Shown piece by piece: positions 1 to 5,534 of a stretch of DNA of 6,247 bases (the first letter of the stretch is position 1; each line of letters opens with the position of its first letter). Where the stretch lies: assembly GCA_002499405.1 (NCBI GenBank), contig DALH01000031.1, positions 1 to 6,247 of the forward strand, written 5' to 3'. The DNA is from Candidatus Micrarchaeota archaeon UBA95. GTDB taxonomy: Archaea > Micrarchaeota > Micrarchaeia > Norongarragalinales > Norongarragalinaceae. The position numbers were made by a program, and so were the translations under genes. The notes below the pieces were generated by a model. The model had not been told where the DNA came from. It did not search any database and worked only from the letters and a program-made list of their open reading frames with translations.

Positions 1-3
1 GCA

Positions 4-348
4 ATGAAGAGGACGCACGCGTTAATTGTTTTGGTGGGCGTCGCCGCCCTCTTAATGCTGTATTTGCTGGTTCAGCCGCCCGTTGACGTTGTTGAGGAGC
101 CGCCCGGCGTCGTAGTCGTGATAGACGACTTCTTTTTTAACCCGGAAGCGGTGTTGATTGAATCCGGCGCCTCGGTGACGTGGTCGAACAACGGCTTGTA
201 CGACCACGCCGTGGCATTCGATTTTTTTGCTTCCCCGATTCTAGAGCCCGGAAAGAAGTGGACTCACCAATTCACTGAGCCCGGCGACTACGAGTATTAC
301 TCGCCCGTGAACGAACTCATGCACGGCACGGTCCGCGTCACAGAGTAA
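4..348 (+). CDS. Membrane-anchored cupredoxin-fold protein with degenerate copper site
   Basis: A 114-aa protein. Residues 6-23 form one hydrophobic segment after a basic start (MKR), so it is either an N-terminal anchor or an uncleaved signal. A short Pro/Glu/Val linker follows (24-35), then a domain at about 36-112 with the order of a plastocyanin/cupredoxin fold: strand VVVVIDDFFFNP, strand VTWSNNG, first ligand region with His68 (YDHAV), strand GKKWTHQF, and the C-terminal ligand loop EPGDYEYYS...MHGTVRV. In copper-binding relatives that loop reads roughly YYC-x-x-H-x-x-M. Here the Cys position is Ser100 and the His position is Asn103; Met106 and His68 remain. Type 1 copper binding is therefore doubtful, and the protein may be structural or bind another partner. 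The domain should face outside the cell. The frame is open up to the window edge, but the ATG at 4 sits correctly before the signal segment. Fold fairly sure, function unknown. Confidence 0.8.
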   Translation: MKRTHALIVLVGVAALLMLYLLVQPPVDVVEEPPGVVVVIDDFFFNPEAVLIESGASVTWSNNGLYDHAVAFDFFASPILEPGKKWTHQFTEPGDYEYYSPVNELMHGTVRVTE

Positions 349-353
349 AACCC

Positions 354-362
354 TTTTTATTT
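354..362 (+). promoter_or_regulatory. TATA-like box for the 87-aa gene
   Basis: The run TTTTTATTT lies in the 36-nt gap between the cupredoxin stop and the next ATG. Its TTTTAT core is centred about 27 nt before the ATG at 385, the spacing expected for an archaeal TATA box driving a leaderless mRNA. No Shine-Dalgarno sequence lies before that ATG. The same T-run could also end the upstream transcript. The role is inferred from sequence and spacing only. Confidence 0.5.
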
Positions 363-384
363 CCCTTCCCCGTTTATTCTCCTT

Positions 385-648
385 ATGGCTGAAAGGAGGT
401 TTCCGGTTTACTCGGATGGAATGGGTTCCCTGACCATCGGCGACGAGGAAGCCGTGCTGGAAAAGAACGGCAAGAAAACGAAGTTCAAGAAGTCGTACGT
501 TGTAACAATTGAAAAGGAGGGCGACCTGCCGTTGAACAAGGTTGAAGTGCGGTTCGAGTACTACGACCAGTTGGGGTCCAAGGAGGGAACTCGTTTCGCC
601 ATGCACGAAGCGGATTACCGCGCGTTAAAGAATTTGTTGGGCAAGTGA
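385..648 (+). CDS. Small protein of unknown function, possible PH-like fold
   Basis: An 87-aa soluble protein with no signal peptide, membrane segment or cysteine. The pattern suggests several short beta strands (around GSLTIG 14-19, EAVLEK 22-27, KTKFK 31-35, SYVVTIEKE 37-45, KVEVRFEYY 52-60, GTRFAM 68-73) followed by one C-terminal helix (75-85, ADYRALKNLL). That strand-rich body capped by a helix is the layout of small PH/GRAM-like domains, but no diagnostic motif confirms it and the family is not recognised. Its stop is 7 nt before the start of the S16 protease, and it is probably expressed with it. A TATA-like box 27 nt upstream supports this ATG. The gene is likely real because of that box, its position between two envelope genes and its good coding character. 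Function is not assigned. Confidence 0.75.
   Translation: MAERRFPVYSDGMGSLTIGDEEAVLEKNGKKTKFKKSYVVTIEKEGDLPLNKVEVRFEYYDQLGSKEGTRFAMHEADYRALKNLLGK
625..630 (+). promoter_or_regulatory. Weak TATA-like hexamer before the S16 protease gene
   Basis: TTAAAG lies inside the last codons of the 87-aa gene, centred about 28 nt before the ATG at 656. It matches the spacing of the other boxes in the window, but it also encodes Leu-Lys residues and could be chance. If real, the protease has its own leaderless start in addition to any read-through from 385. Confidence 0.25.
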
Positions 649-654
649 TTTTTT
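649..654 (+). terminator. Oligo-T run between the 87-aa gene and the protease gene
   Basis: Six T residues follow directly after the TGA of the 87-aa gene and end one base before the next ATG. Archaeal RNA polymerase stops at oligo-T tracts in the coding strand, so this could release part of the upstream transcript. It could equally be a start-site element, since an identical 12-mer (ATTTTTTCATGG) precedes the gene at 4993. Confidence 0.3.
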
Positions 655-655
655 C

Positions 656-2515
656 ATGGGCTTCGTGAAGCAATTCATTGCACTGGTTTTACTGGTTTTA
701 GTGGTTGAAGCGCAGTCCACGCTCAAGGTACCCGCGGTTTCCTCGGACGGGGGCGGCATGATAACCGACTTCGAGGCGAGGGCTGTTGCGGGCAAGGGAG
801 GCGTTTACGTGGACGTGGAGCCGTTCGTGAGCGTTGACACGCAGGACAGCGCCAAGCAGGCTGTGCGCGTTGCCGCGCGCGAGGCAGGCGTGAACGAGGA
901 AAAGTTTGACGTATTGTTTCACATAGTGGCGGACGCGGAGATAGTGGACGGGCCAAGCGGGGGCGCGGCGCTCGCCTTGCTCGCTTACGCCGAGTTCTCG
1001 GGCAGGCAATTGAGGGGGGACTTGGCGGTTACGGGGTCCATTGAACGCGACGGCTCAATAGGCAAAATCAGCGGGTTGCGCGACAAGCTGGACGCGGTGC
1101 GCGCGGCGGGCTTGAATTTGTTCGTGATTCCGCGGGGGCAGGCAGTGCAGGGCGGCGTTGACCTAACGGAGTTGGGGCTCCGCATGGGAGTTCAAGTAGT
1201 GGAGGCAACGGATTTGAAGGAATTGGTTTCTTATGCTTTCACGAGGGAGGGCGAGCGCATTAACGCCTCCGCGTTTGAGTTGCCGGCCCTTGAAGTGTAT
1301 GCGTTGGAGGTTTCGGGCGGTGAATTCAGGGAGGTAGTGCAACGCGAGTGCGATGAGTTGAGCGGGCGCCTGCCATTGCTTGACGATGCTGAGAGGCCGG
1401 TTGCGGAAGCGGTGTTGAACGAGTCCTCGGGCCTCTTGGAAAAGGGCTACTATTATTCTGCCGCGAACCAGTTGTTTTTGGCTACTATAAGCATTGATAC
1501 CCTTGAATTAACCCAGCAAAACCTGTCCAAAACCGATTTCAAGAAGTTGTTGGACGCGCTGGAAACCGATTTGAAGGCATTCAAAGCCAAAAACAAGTCG
1601 CTGGAGAACCTGGAACTGGTTTACGGGGCGGAAGCGCGCGTGTCGTGGGCGAAAAACGAGTTGGCTGCGTTGCGCGACGACTACGCTTTTTACGGGGTTG
1701 ACGCCTTGCTCGCCGACTACGTTTCTGCTCGGGCGTGGTTGAGGGCGGCGAACACGATGAACGACGTGGCTTCCGGGGGCGGCGATTTCGACGAGTTCAA
1801 GTTAAGGGATTACGCCTTGGAAAAGGTGGCAAAGGCGAATGCTTCAGCCGAGTCAAGCATTTACGCGGCCCTTGACTTCGAGGTGGAGTGGCATTTGACG
1901 GGTGCGGCCACGAGTTTTTCGGAGGGGGCTTACGCGGCCGCGGCGTTTGATGCGTGCTTCGTGAACTCGTTCGTTGAAGCCGACGAATTGCTGGATGAAA
2001 CCGTTGGAAGCAAGGCGTTGGGCGACCTCGTGGAAGGACCCGAAAAAATAGGGGATTACTCGGACTCGTTGTGGGCCGAACTCTACTACGCCCACTCCTT
2101 GTACAACTGGCAGGAAGCCAACCGCACCAACGAATACGATTACAAGGTGAACGCGGTCAAGTTGCAGCGCCTCGCGAATTGTTTGGCCGCCGCAAAACAG
2201 GACATGGTTGCGTTGCTTGAAGCGTCCGTCGCGCCCTCGCCTTCGCCGGAGCCAAGCGAACCCGTTTTCTCAATTGAGGTGGAGCGCGGCGTTTCGCCGG
2301 ATTCCTCGAAATGGTTTTTCTTTGCGGCGCTCGTGTTCCTCGTGGGCGGGGTAGCGTTCCTGGTGTTATCGGTGCACCACAAAATAAGGAAGCGGGGGCC
2401 TGCCCTGACGCCGAAAAAACGCCTGGAATTATTGGATGACTTGTTGCTGGAACAAAAAGTGAGTGAGTCCACTTACAAGCGGCTCAGAAAAAAGTACGCG
2501 GCCAAGAAGAAGTGA
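656..2515 (+). CDS. Secreted, C-terminally anchored S16 (Lon-fold) serine protease with SHOCT-like tail
   Basis: A 619-aa protein. Residues 1-19 are a signal peptide with a plausible cut after VEA. Residues about 25-196 form a Lon-type S16 proteolytic domain. The nucleophile Ser101 lies in DGPSGGAALALL, and the general base Lys144 lies in GKISGLRDKL. The 43-residue spacing equals that of Ser679 and Lys722 in E. coli Lon. There is no AAA+ ATPase module, so this is an ATP-independent, COG1750-like archaeal protease. Residues 200-525 are mostly helical and unrecognised. A Pro/Ser linker (525-536) leads to a membrane span (553-573), a basic stop-transfer sequence (HHKIRKR) and a 39-residue tail. 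In that tail KKRLELLDDLLLEQKVSE and the following TYKRLRKKY resemble a SHOCT helix pair. The protease domain should face outward and the tail inward. Substrates are unknown. It lies 7 nt after the 87-aa gene and 7 nt from the convergent trxB. Confidence 0.9.
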   Translation: MGFVKQFIALVLLVLVVEAQSTLKVPAVSSDGGGMITDFEARAVAGKGGVYVDVEPFVSVDTQDSAKQAVRVAAREAGVNEEKFDVLFHIVADAEIVDGPSGGAALALLAYAEFSGRQLRGDLAVTGSIERDGSIGKISGLRDKLDAVRAAGLNLFVIPRGQAVQGGVDLTELGLRMGVQVVEATDLKELVSYAFTREGERINASAFELPALEVYALEVSGGEFREVVQRECDELSGRLPLLDDAERPVAEAVLNESSGLLEKGYYYSAANQLFLATISIDTLELTQQNLSKTDFKKLLDALETDLKAFKAKNKSLENLELVYGAEARVSWAKNELAALRDDYAFYGVDALLADYVSARAWLRAANTMNDVASGGGDFDEFKLRDYALEKVAKANASAESSIYAALDFEVEWHLTGAATSFSEGAYAAAAFDACFVNSFVEADELLDETVGSKALGDLVEGPEKIGDYSDSLWAELYYAHSLYNWQEANRTNEYDYKVNAVKLQRLANCLAAAKQDMVALLEASVAPSPSPEPSEPVFSIEVERGVSPDSSKWFFFAALVFLVGGVAFLVLSVHHKIRKRGPALTPKKRLELLDDLLLEQKVSESTYKRLRKKYAAKKK

Positions 2516-2516
2516 G

Positions 2517-2534
2517 AGGCAATCATTTTTGCCT
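2517..2534. terminator. Small inverted repeat with T-run at convergent gene ends
   Basis: AGGCAA (2517-2522) and TTGCCT (2529-2534) are perfect inverted copies with a 6-nt loop. They span the 7-nt gap between the stop codons of the protease gene and trxB and run into the last trxB codons. A TTTTT run (2526-2530) reads on the plus strand. This could end the protease transcript or stabilise its 3' end. The stem is only 6 bp, and its right arm codes for trxB residues, so chance is possible. Confidence 0.35.
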
Positions 2535-3443
2535 GACGGCTTCAACTGCGTTGGTTGCCGCCACCCCGCCTTGGGCGCACGCCGCAATGATTTGCCTCCA
2601 CCAGCCCGTGACGTCGCCAGCCGCGAAAACGCCTTTCGCGGTTGTCGCACACGTCCTCAAATCGGTTTTCACGTAATTGTTCTCGGTTACTTCGGCGCCC
2701 AGTTTTTTAGCTAGCTCGCTTACGGGAGTCACGCCTATGCTCACGAACACGCCTTCCACTTCCAGCGTTTTTTTCTCCTTTGTCCGGGCGTCCTCGTATT
2801 CCAGGCCGGAAACCATTTTCTTCCCGATTACTTTCGTGGGCACCGCATTCAAAACGAATTCCGTATTTCCTTTTTTCCTGAGGCGGTCAACGAGCACTTG
2901 TTCGGCACGGAACTCTTCACGGCGGTGCACGAGGAAAACCTTTTTTGCCGTGTCAGCAAGCATCAAGGCGGTGTTCAAGGCGTTGTTCCCCCCGCCCACG
3001 ACCGCCACGGCCTTGCCCTCAAACAACGGGGCGTCGCAGGTCGCGCAGTAAACAACTCCCCTGCCCTCGAACTCCTTCCCGCCTGGAACGCCTATTTTCC
3101 GGTATTCGGCTCCGGTTGCGAGGATTATTGCCTTGGCCTTGAATTCTTGGCCGTCAGCGGTCTTCAACGAGAACGCGGGAAACGAGCCCGACGCGTCCAC
3201 GACCTCCTTGTCAACGAATTCAACTGTTTCAAGGGATTCGGCCTGCTCCCGCATCCTCTTCGCGAGCTCCAAGCCCCCCACTGACTTGAAGCCGGGATAG
3301 TTTTCTATGACGGGCGTGACGTTCATGGAGCCGCCAGCCATCTTCTCCTCGAAAACCACGGTTCTGGCTTTCCTCCTGCCCGCGTACAACGCGGCGCTCA
3401 ACCCGGCGGGGCCTGCGCCGACGATCGCCAAATCGCATTCCAT
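2523..3443 (-). CDS. trxB: Thioredoxin reductase (NADPH, FAD)
   Basis: A 306-aa flavoprotein of the usual family length. In this family, electrons pass from NADPH through FAD to a CxxC pair that reduces thioredoxin-like proteins in the cytosol. Visible motifs in order: N-terminal FAD-binding GAGPAGLSAALYAGR (9-23); ENYPGF (47-52); ATGAEYR (109-115); redox-active CATCD with Cys133 and Cys136; NADPH-binding GGGNNAL (150-156); HRREEFRA (173-180), whose basic residues favour NADPH over NADH; and the C-terminal FAD motif GVFAAGDV (271-278) followed by RQIIAACAQG. The GGGNNALNTAL stretch differs slightly from the common GGG(N/D)SALEEAL. The start is 16 nt after the RIO1 kinase stop, so the two are probably co-transcribed. 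GGGGTG about 10 nt before the ATG could act as a wobble-paired Shine-Dalgarno sequence, the only such candidate in the window. Possible client proteins include unseen cytosolic thioredoxins; the thioredoxin-fold protein at 5534-6172 is predicted to lie outside the membrane. Confidence 0.95.
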   Translation of the reverse strand: MECDLAIVGAGPAGLSAALYAGRRKARTVVFEEKMAGGSMNVTPVIENYPGFKSVGGLELAKRMREQAESLETVEFVDKEVVDASGSFPAFSLKTADGQEFKAKAIILATGAEYRKIGVPGGKEFEGRGVVYCATCDAPLFEGKAVAVVGGGNNALNTALMLADTAKKVFLVHRREEFRAEQVLVDRLRKKGNTEFVLNAVPTKVIGKKMVSGLEYEDARTKEKKTLEVEGVFVSIGVTPVSELAKKLGAEVTENNYVKTDLRTCATTAKGVFAAGDVTGWWRQIIAACAQGGVAATNAVEAVRQK

Positions 3444-3449
3444 GATAAT

Positions 3450-3474
3450 TAAACACCCCTTAAACTCTTTTATT
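3450..3474 (-). promoter_or_regulatory. Possible trxB start signals: SD-like GGGGTG and AT-rich box
   Basis: On the minus strand, AATAAAA (3468-3474) is centred 28 nt before the trxB ATG inside the last codons of the kinase gene. AAGGGGTG follows closer to the start, with GGGGTG able to pair with the archaeal 16S tail using one G-U pair. Either could matter: the first for an internal promoter, the second for translating trxB from a shared mRNA. Both are weak matches. Confidence 0.3.
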
Positions 3475-4212
3475 GGTTACGCGTGCGAGCAAATCCTTCC
3501 CCGTAATCCGCACGCCCGCCTTGGAAAAAAACTTGGCTACGTTCGCGCAATCCTTTTCCAGCCACTCCGCGGCGCGCGGGTGCTTTAAGGAAACCCCTTG
3601 CGCGAAGTCAATGAAGTAAGGCTCGCCTTTATGCAGCATCACGTTGTACTCGCTTAAGTCAGCGTGAACCAGGCCCGCGGAAAACATTTTCTCCATGTTT
3701 TGAGCAATTGTTTCAAAGGTTTTTTCCGCGTCTTCCAGCACTACTTCGCTTAACAACGCGCTCTGGATTCCGCCCACGCCCAAAAACTCCATTACCAACA
3801 CGTTTTCGCGGCACAGGAACGGCTCTGGCACCAACACGCCGGCCCCCCGGCACGCCTTGAGGTTGGCGTACTCCTTTTTCGCCCACAATTGCACGAGCGG
3901 CCTCTTCTGGCGGCTCGGCTTGTAAAAGCGGGGGTCGCCGTCCACGTAATCAAACATCTTGCGGAACGACGTGTTCTCGTACTTGAACACCTTCACGGCG
4001 CGGTAACCCTTTCCCTTGGAGGCGCGGAAAACAATTGCCTCCTTGCCCCCCGAAACCGGGCAGTCCAGAGAGTCAATCACCTTGGCGTTCAACAAGTTGA
4101 TGAGCACGTCCACGGTCTTGTCCTCGAACACGCCTCCGGCTATCATGTTGCGCTCCTTGATTTGCTTGTCTTCGCGCTTCGGCGCCTTCCTTTTACCCAT
4201 TCGCAGGGCCAT
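3460..4212 (-). CDS. rio1: RIO1-type atypical serine/threonine protein kinase
   Basis: A 250-aa protein, close to the length of archaeal Rio1. RIO kinases are ATP-dependent kinases/ATPases that act in maturation of the small ribosomal subunit. Order of motifs: basic N-terminus; winged-helix-like segment VFEDKTVDVLINLLNAKVI (28-46); nucleotide loop SGGKEAIVF (54-62); ATP-contacting Lys74 (RAVKVF); RIO-specific FDYVDGDPRF (87-96) and LWAKKEYANL (109-118); hinge VLVMEFLG (138-145); catalytic loop LVHADLSEYN with Asp185 and Asn190; metal-binding IDFAQGV with Asp202; and HPRAAEWLEKDCANVAKFF. The GDPRF and HADLSEYN sequences favour RIO1 over RIO2. Two starts are possible, at 4212 or at Met5 (4200). 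The first has a TATA-like box 28 nt upstream and is preferred. It is divergent from a glycosyltransferase and followed 16 nt later by trxB. In many archaea rio1 instead sits beside the genes for aIF1A and a KH-domain protein. Confidence 0.95.
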   Translation of the reverse strand: MALRMGKRKAPKREDKQIKERNMIAGGVFEDKTVDVLINLLNAKVIDSLDCPVSGGKEAIVFRASKGKGYRAVKVFKYENTSFRKMFDYVDGDPRFYKPSRQKRPLVQLWAKKEYANLKACRGAGVLVPEPFLCRENVLVMEFLGVGGIQSALLSEVVLEDAEKTFETIAQNMEKMFSAGLVHADLSEYNVMLHKGEPYFIDFAQGVSLKHPRAAEWLEKDCANVAKFFSKAGVRITGKDLLARVTNKRV

Positions 4213-4220
4213 GAAAAAGA

Positions 4221-4226
4221 TTTAAA
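4221..4226 (+). promoter_or_regulatory. TATA box of the glycosyltransferase gene
   Basis: TTTAAA is centred about 28 nt before the ATG at 4252, with a purine-rich stretch (GAAAAAGA) just upstream where the archaeal BRE would be. No Shine-Dalgarno sequence lies before this ATG, which suggests a leaderless mRNA. This is one of the clearest TATA matches in the window. The hexamer is palindromic, so it could also serve the kinase gene if that starts at Met5 (4200), although the 24-nt spacing would be short. Confidence 0.55.
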
Positions 4227-4236
4227 CGGGTAGGCA

Positions 4237-4243
4237 GTTAAAC
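4237..4243 (-). promoter_or_regulatory. TATA-like box of the RIO1 kinase gene
   Basis: On the minus strand this reads GTTTAAC, centred 28 nt before the kinase ATG at 4212. It lies beyond the glycosyltransferase's TATA box, so the two divergent promoters interleave within 39 nt and RNA polymerase could probably occupy only one at a time. Confidence 0.45.
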
Positions 4244-4251
4244 ACTACGAA

Positions 4252-4968
4252 ATGAAGAAAAAGTTTTCCATAATAATCCCGACCCTCAACGAGGAAAAGA
4301 ACATCGGCGAACAACTCAAATTGCTGCGCAAACTCGCGCCCGAAGCCGAGTTAATCGTGAGCGACGGCAGGAGCACGGATAACACGCGCTCCATCGCCAA
4401 AAAACTCGCGGACCACGTAGTAACCGAGGGCGCGGACCCCGGGCGCAGGAAGAGCATCGGCGCCGGCCGCAACCACGGCGCGCGCGCGGCGACTACGGAC
4501 GTCCTCGTATTCTGCGACGCGGACACGGTTCCCCAGAAAAAGTTTTTTTCAAACATGCTAAAGGCGTTCAAGGACTACCCCGTGGTGGGTTACGGGTGCA
4601 AGGTGTTGCCGCGGGACGTGGGCTTCATGAGCAACGCCATCTTCGAGTTATTGAACCTCCTCGTGTTCGCTTCCTCTGTAATCAACCGCCCAACAATTTC
4701 CGGGAACTGCGTTGCCTACCGCAAAAAAGCGTTTTTTGAGGTGGGCGGGTTTGACGCGGAAATGCAGGCCAGCGAGGACCAGGACTTGTGCATACGCATT
4801 TCGCGCAAGGGCCGCGTGGTCTACGACCCGCACACGGTGGCGTGGACTTCCAGCCGCCGCCTCAAGCAGATGGGCTGGCTGGGGTTGGCGTTGGACTGGG
4901 GGCGGACCACGCTCAACTTCGTTTTCGGAAGGAAGAACAGGCGTTACGCAATCGTTCGCGAAGTTTAA
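4252..4968 (+). CDS. Family 2 (GT-A fold) glycosyltransferase
   Basis: A 238-aa enzyme that should transfer a sugar from a nucleotide-sugar donor with inversion of configuration. Visible GT2 landmarks: FSIIIPTLNEEKNIGEQL (5-22); nucleotide-contacting Asp38 in SDGRSTDNT; GAGRNHGARAATTDVLVFCDADT, with metal-binding D89-A-D91; acceptor-side SGNCVAYRKKAFFEVGGFD (150-168); and the catalytic-base region SEDQDLCIRI, with Glu175 and Asp176. There is no clear membrane span. A hydrophobic patch at 131-144 and a basic, aromatic C-terminus (about 202-232) could touch the membrane, so lipid-linked acceptors are possible. Donor and acceptor cannot be read from the sequence. It is likely cytosolic or at the inner membrane face. 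It starts a plus-strand pair with the 178-aa gene 24 nt downstream, and its stop codon overlaps that gene's TATA-like box. Confidence 0.92.
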   Translation: MKKKFSIIIPTLNEEKNIGEQLKLLRKLAPEAELIVSDGRSTDNTRSIAKKLADHVVTEGADPGRRKSIGAGRNHGARAATTDVLVFCDADTVPQKKFFSNMLKAFKDYPVVGYGCKVLPRDVGFMSNAIFELLNLLVFASSVINRPTISGNCVAYRKKAFFEVGGFDAEMQASEDQDLCIRISRKGRVVYDPHTVAWTSSRRLKQMGWLGLALDWGRTTLNFVFGRKNRRYAIVREV

Positions 4969-4969
4969 G
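4964..4969 (+). promoter_or_regulatory. TATA-like box overlapping the glycosyltransferase stop codon
   Basis: TTTAAG contains the glycosyltransferase TAA stop and is centred about 27 nt before the ATG at 4993. This suggests the 178-aa gene has its own leaderless promoter rather than depending on read-through. An oligo-T run between them could end the glycosyltransferase transcript. Confidence 0.45.
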
Positions 4970-4985
4970 AAGCAGTTCAACCACA

Positions 4986-4991
4986 TTTTTT
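4986..4991 (+). terminator. Oligo-T run after the glycosyltransferase gene
   Basis: TTTTTT begins 17 nt after the glycosyltransferase stop and ends one base before the next ATG. An archaeal oligo-T terminator is plausible. The flanking 12-mer ATTTTTTCATGG is identical to that at the protease start (648-659), so a start-site role is an alternative. Confidence 0.3.
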
Positions 4992-4992
4992 C

Positions 4993-5529
4993 ATGGAACT
5001 GGTGAATCCCAGGGAATCAGGGCGTGAGGAAGAAAGGAAAGAAGTTTCGCCTCTGGAACTATTGGACGCGCCGAAAAGCGTGTCCCCGCAAGTCAAGAAC
5101 CTCTTGAACCACGCAATCCATCTCAGGAACCGGGCGAACAGCTTTGAAAGTCGCGAAAAAATTGATCTCCTTACCCCCAAGGAATTCAGGGATTTAACGG
5201 GCGGCATACATTTCAATCTCGTGGAAATACGTGAAAAACTCAAGGAAATCATGCCCGAAAAAGTGAAACGCGAAGTTTCCGAATACGATGCGGGCTCAAG
5301 GATTAATTTAAGCGACCGCGCAAAGGCCTACATTGACATGCTGGAGCATGACCGGGGCGTGCACGAGCGGGCAGAAGAGTTCGGGGCGTCAATGAGGAAT
5401 CACAAAGCGGGCGCCACACGAGAAACCATAAGGGGGGTCTTCAAGAACGAAGCCGCCCTTTCCGCGGCGCTGGTCGGCTACTTGGAAGGCCTCCAAGAAC
5501 ACAAGGAACTCCTGTTTCCCTTTGGTTGA
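4993..5529 (+). CDS. Hypothetical soluble helical protein
   Basis: A 178-aa protein of no recognised family. It has no signal peptide, membrane span, cysteine or tryptophan. It is rich in Glu, Lys and Arg and appears almost entirely helical. The first 20 residues are charged and probably disordered (ESGREEERKEV). Likely helices include 33-49, 62-86 (KEFRDLTGG then FNLVEIREKLKEI), 106-131 (DRAKAYIDMLEHDRGVHERAEEFG), 141-150 and 152-170, ending in LLFPFG. Seven histidines are scattered (40, 43, 73, 119, 124, 137, 169) without a known metal motif. A TATA-like box about 27 nt upstream and the absence of a Shine-Dalgarno sequence fit the start at 4993. It ends 4 nt from the convergent thioredoxin-like gene. 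It is a real gene by length, context and promoter, with no function assigned. Confidence 0.8.
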   Translation: MELVNPRESGREEERKEVSPLELLDAPKSVSPQVKNLLNHAIHLRNRANSFESREKIDLLTPKEFRDLTGGIHFNLVEIREKLKEIMPEKVKREVSEYDAGSRINLSDRAKAYIDMLEHDRGVHERAEEFGASMRNHKAGATRETIRGVFKNEAALSAALVGYLEGLQEHKELLFPFG

Positions 5530-5534
5530 TTTTT
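5530..5534 (+). terminator. Oligo-T run at convergent 3' ends
   Basis: TTTTT follows immediately after the TGA of the 178-aa gene, in the 4-nt gap before the convergent stop. It fits a short archaeal oligo-T terminator for the plus strand. No matching T-run is seen just downstream of the minus-strand gene. Confidence 0.3.

Noticed and set aside
241..606. 121-aa open frame on the minus strand across the cupredoxin/87-aa genes
   Set aside because: It overlaps two better-supported plus-strand genes, has no recognisable motif and no promoter-like box, and is explained by the moderately high GC content.
698..1009. Minus-strand open frames antisense to the S16 protease (also 723-956, 985-1185, 1853-2095, 2140-2472)
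   Set aside because: These are shadows of the protease coding frame. The plus-strand protein has an exact catalytic dyad, signal peptide and anchor, so the antisense frames are incidental.
2429..2714. Open frames spanning the convergent protease/trxB junction on both strands
   Set aside because: They run through the ends of two well-identified genes in other frames, and their compositions (Arg/Pro/Ser rich) are typical of shadow translation.
2677..3284. Plus-strand open frames antisense to trxB (also 3307-3588)
   Set aside because: The minus-strand frame encodes a complete thioredoxin reductase with all motifs; the plus-strand products show none.
4198..4200. Alternative start (Met5) of the RIO1 kinase
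   Set aside because: Possible, but the first ATG at 4212 has a better-spaced upstream box (28 nt, against about 24 nt for Met5).
3889..4233. 114-aa and 69-aa plus-strand frames antisense to the RIO1 kinase
   Set aside because: They are antisense to conserved kinase motifs and end across the divergent promoter region. No independent support.
4245..4986. Minus-strand and alternative plus-frame openings within the glycosyltransferase gene
   Set aside because: The GT2 motifs fix the real frame; the others are out-of-frame products.
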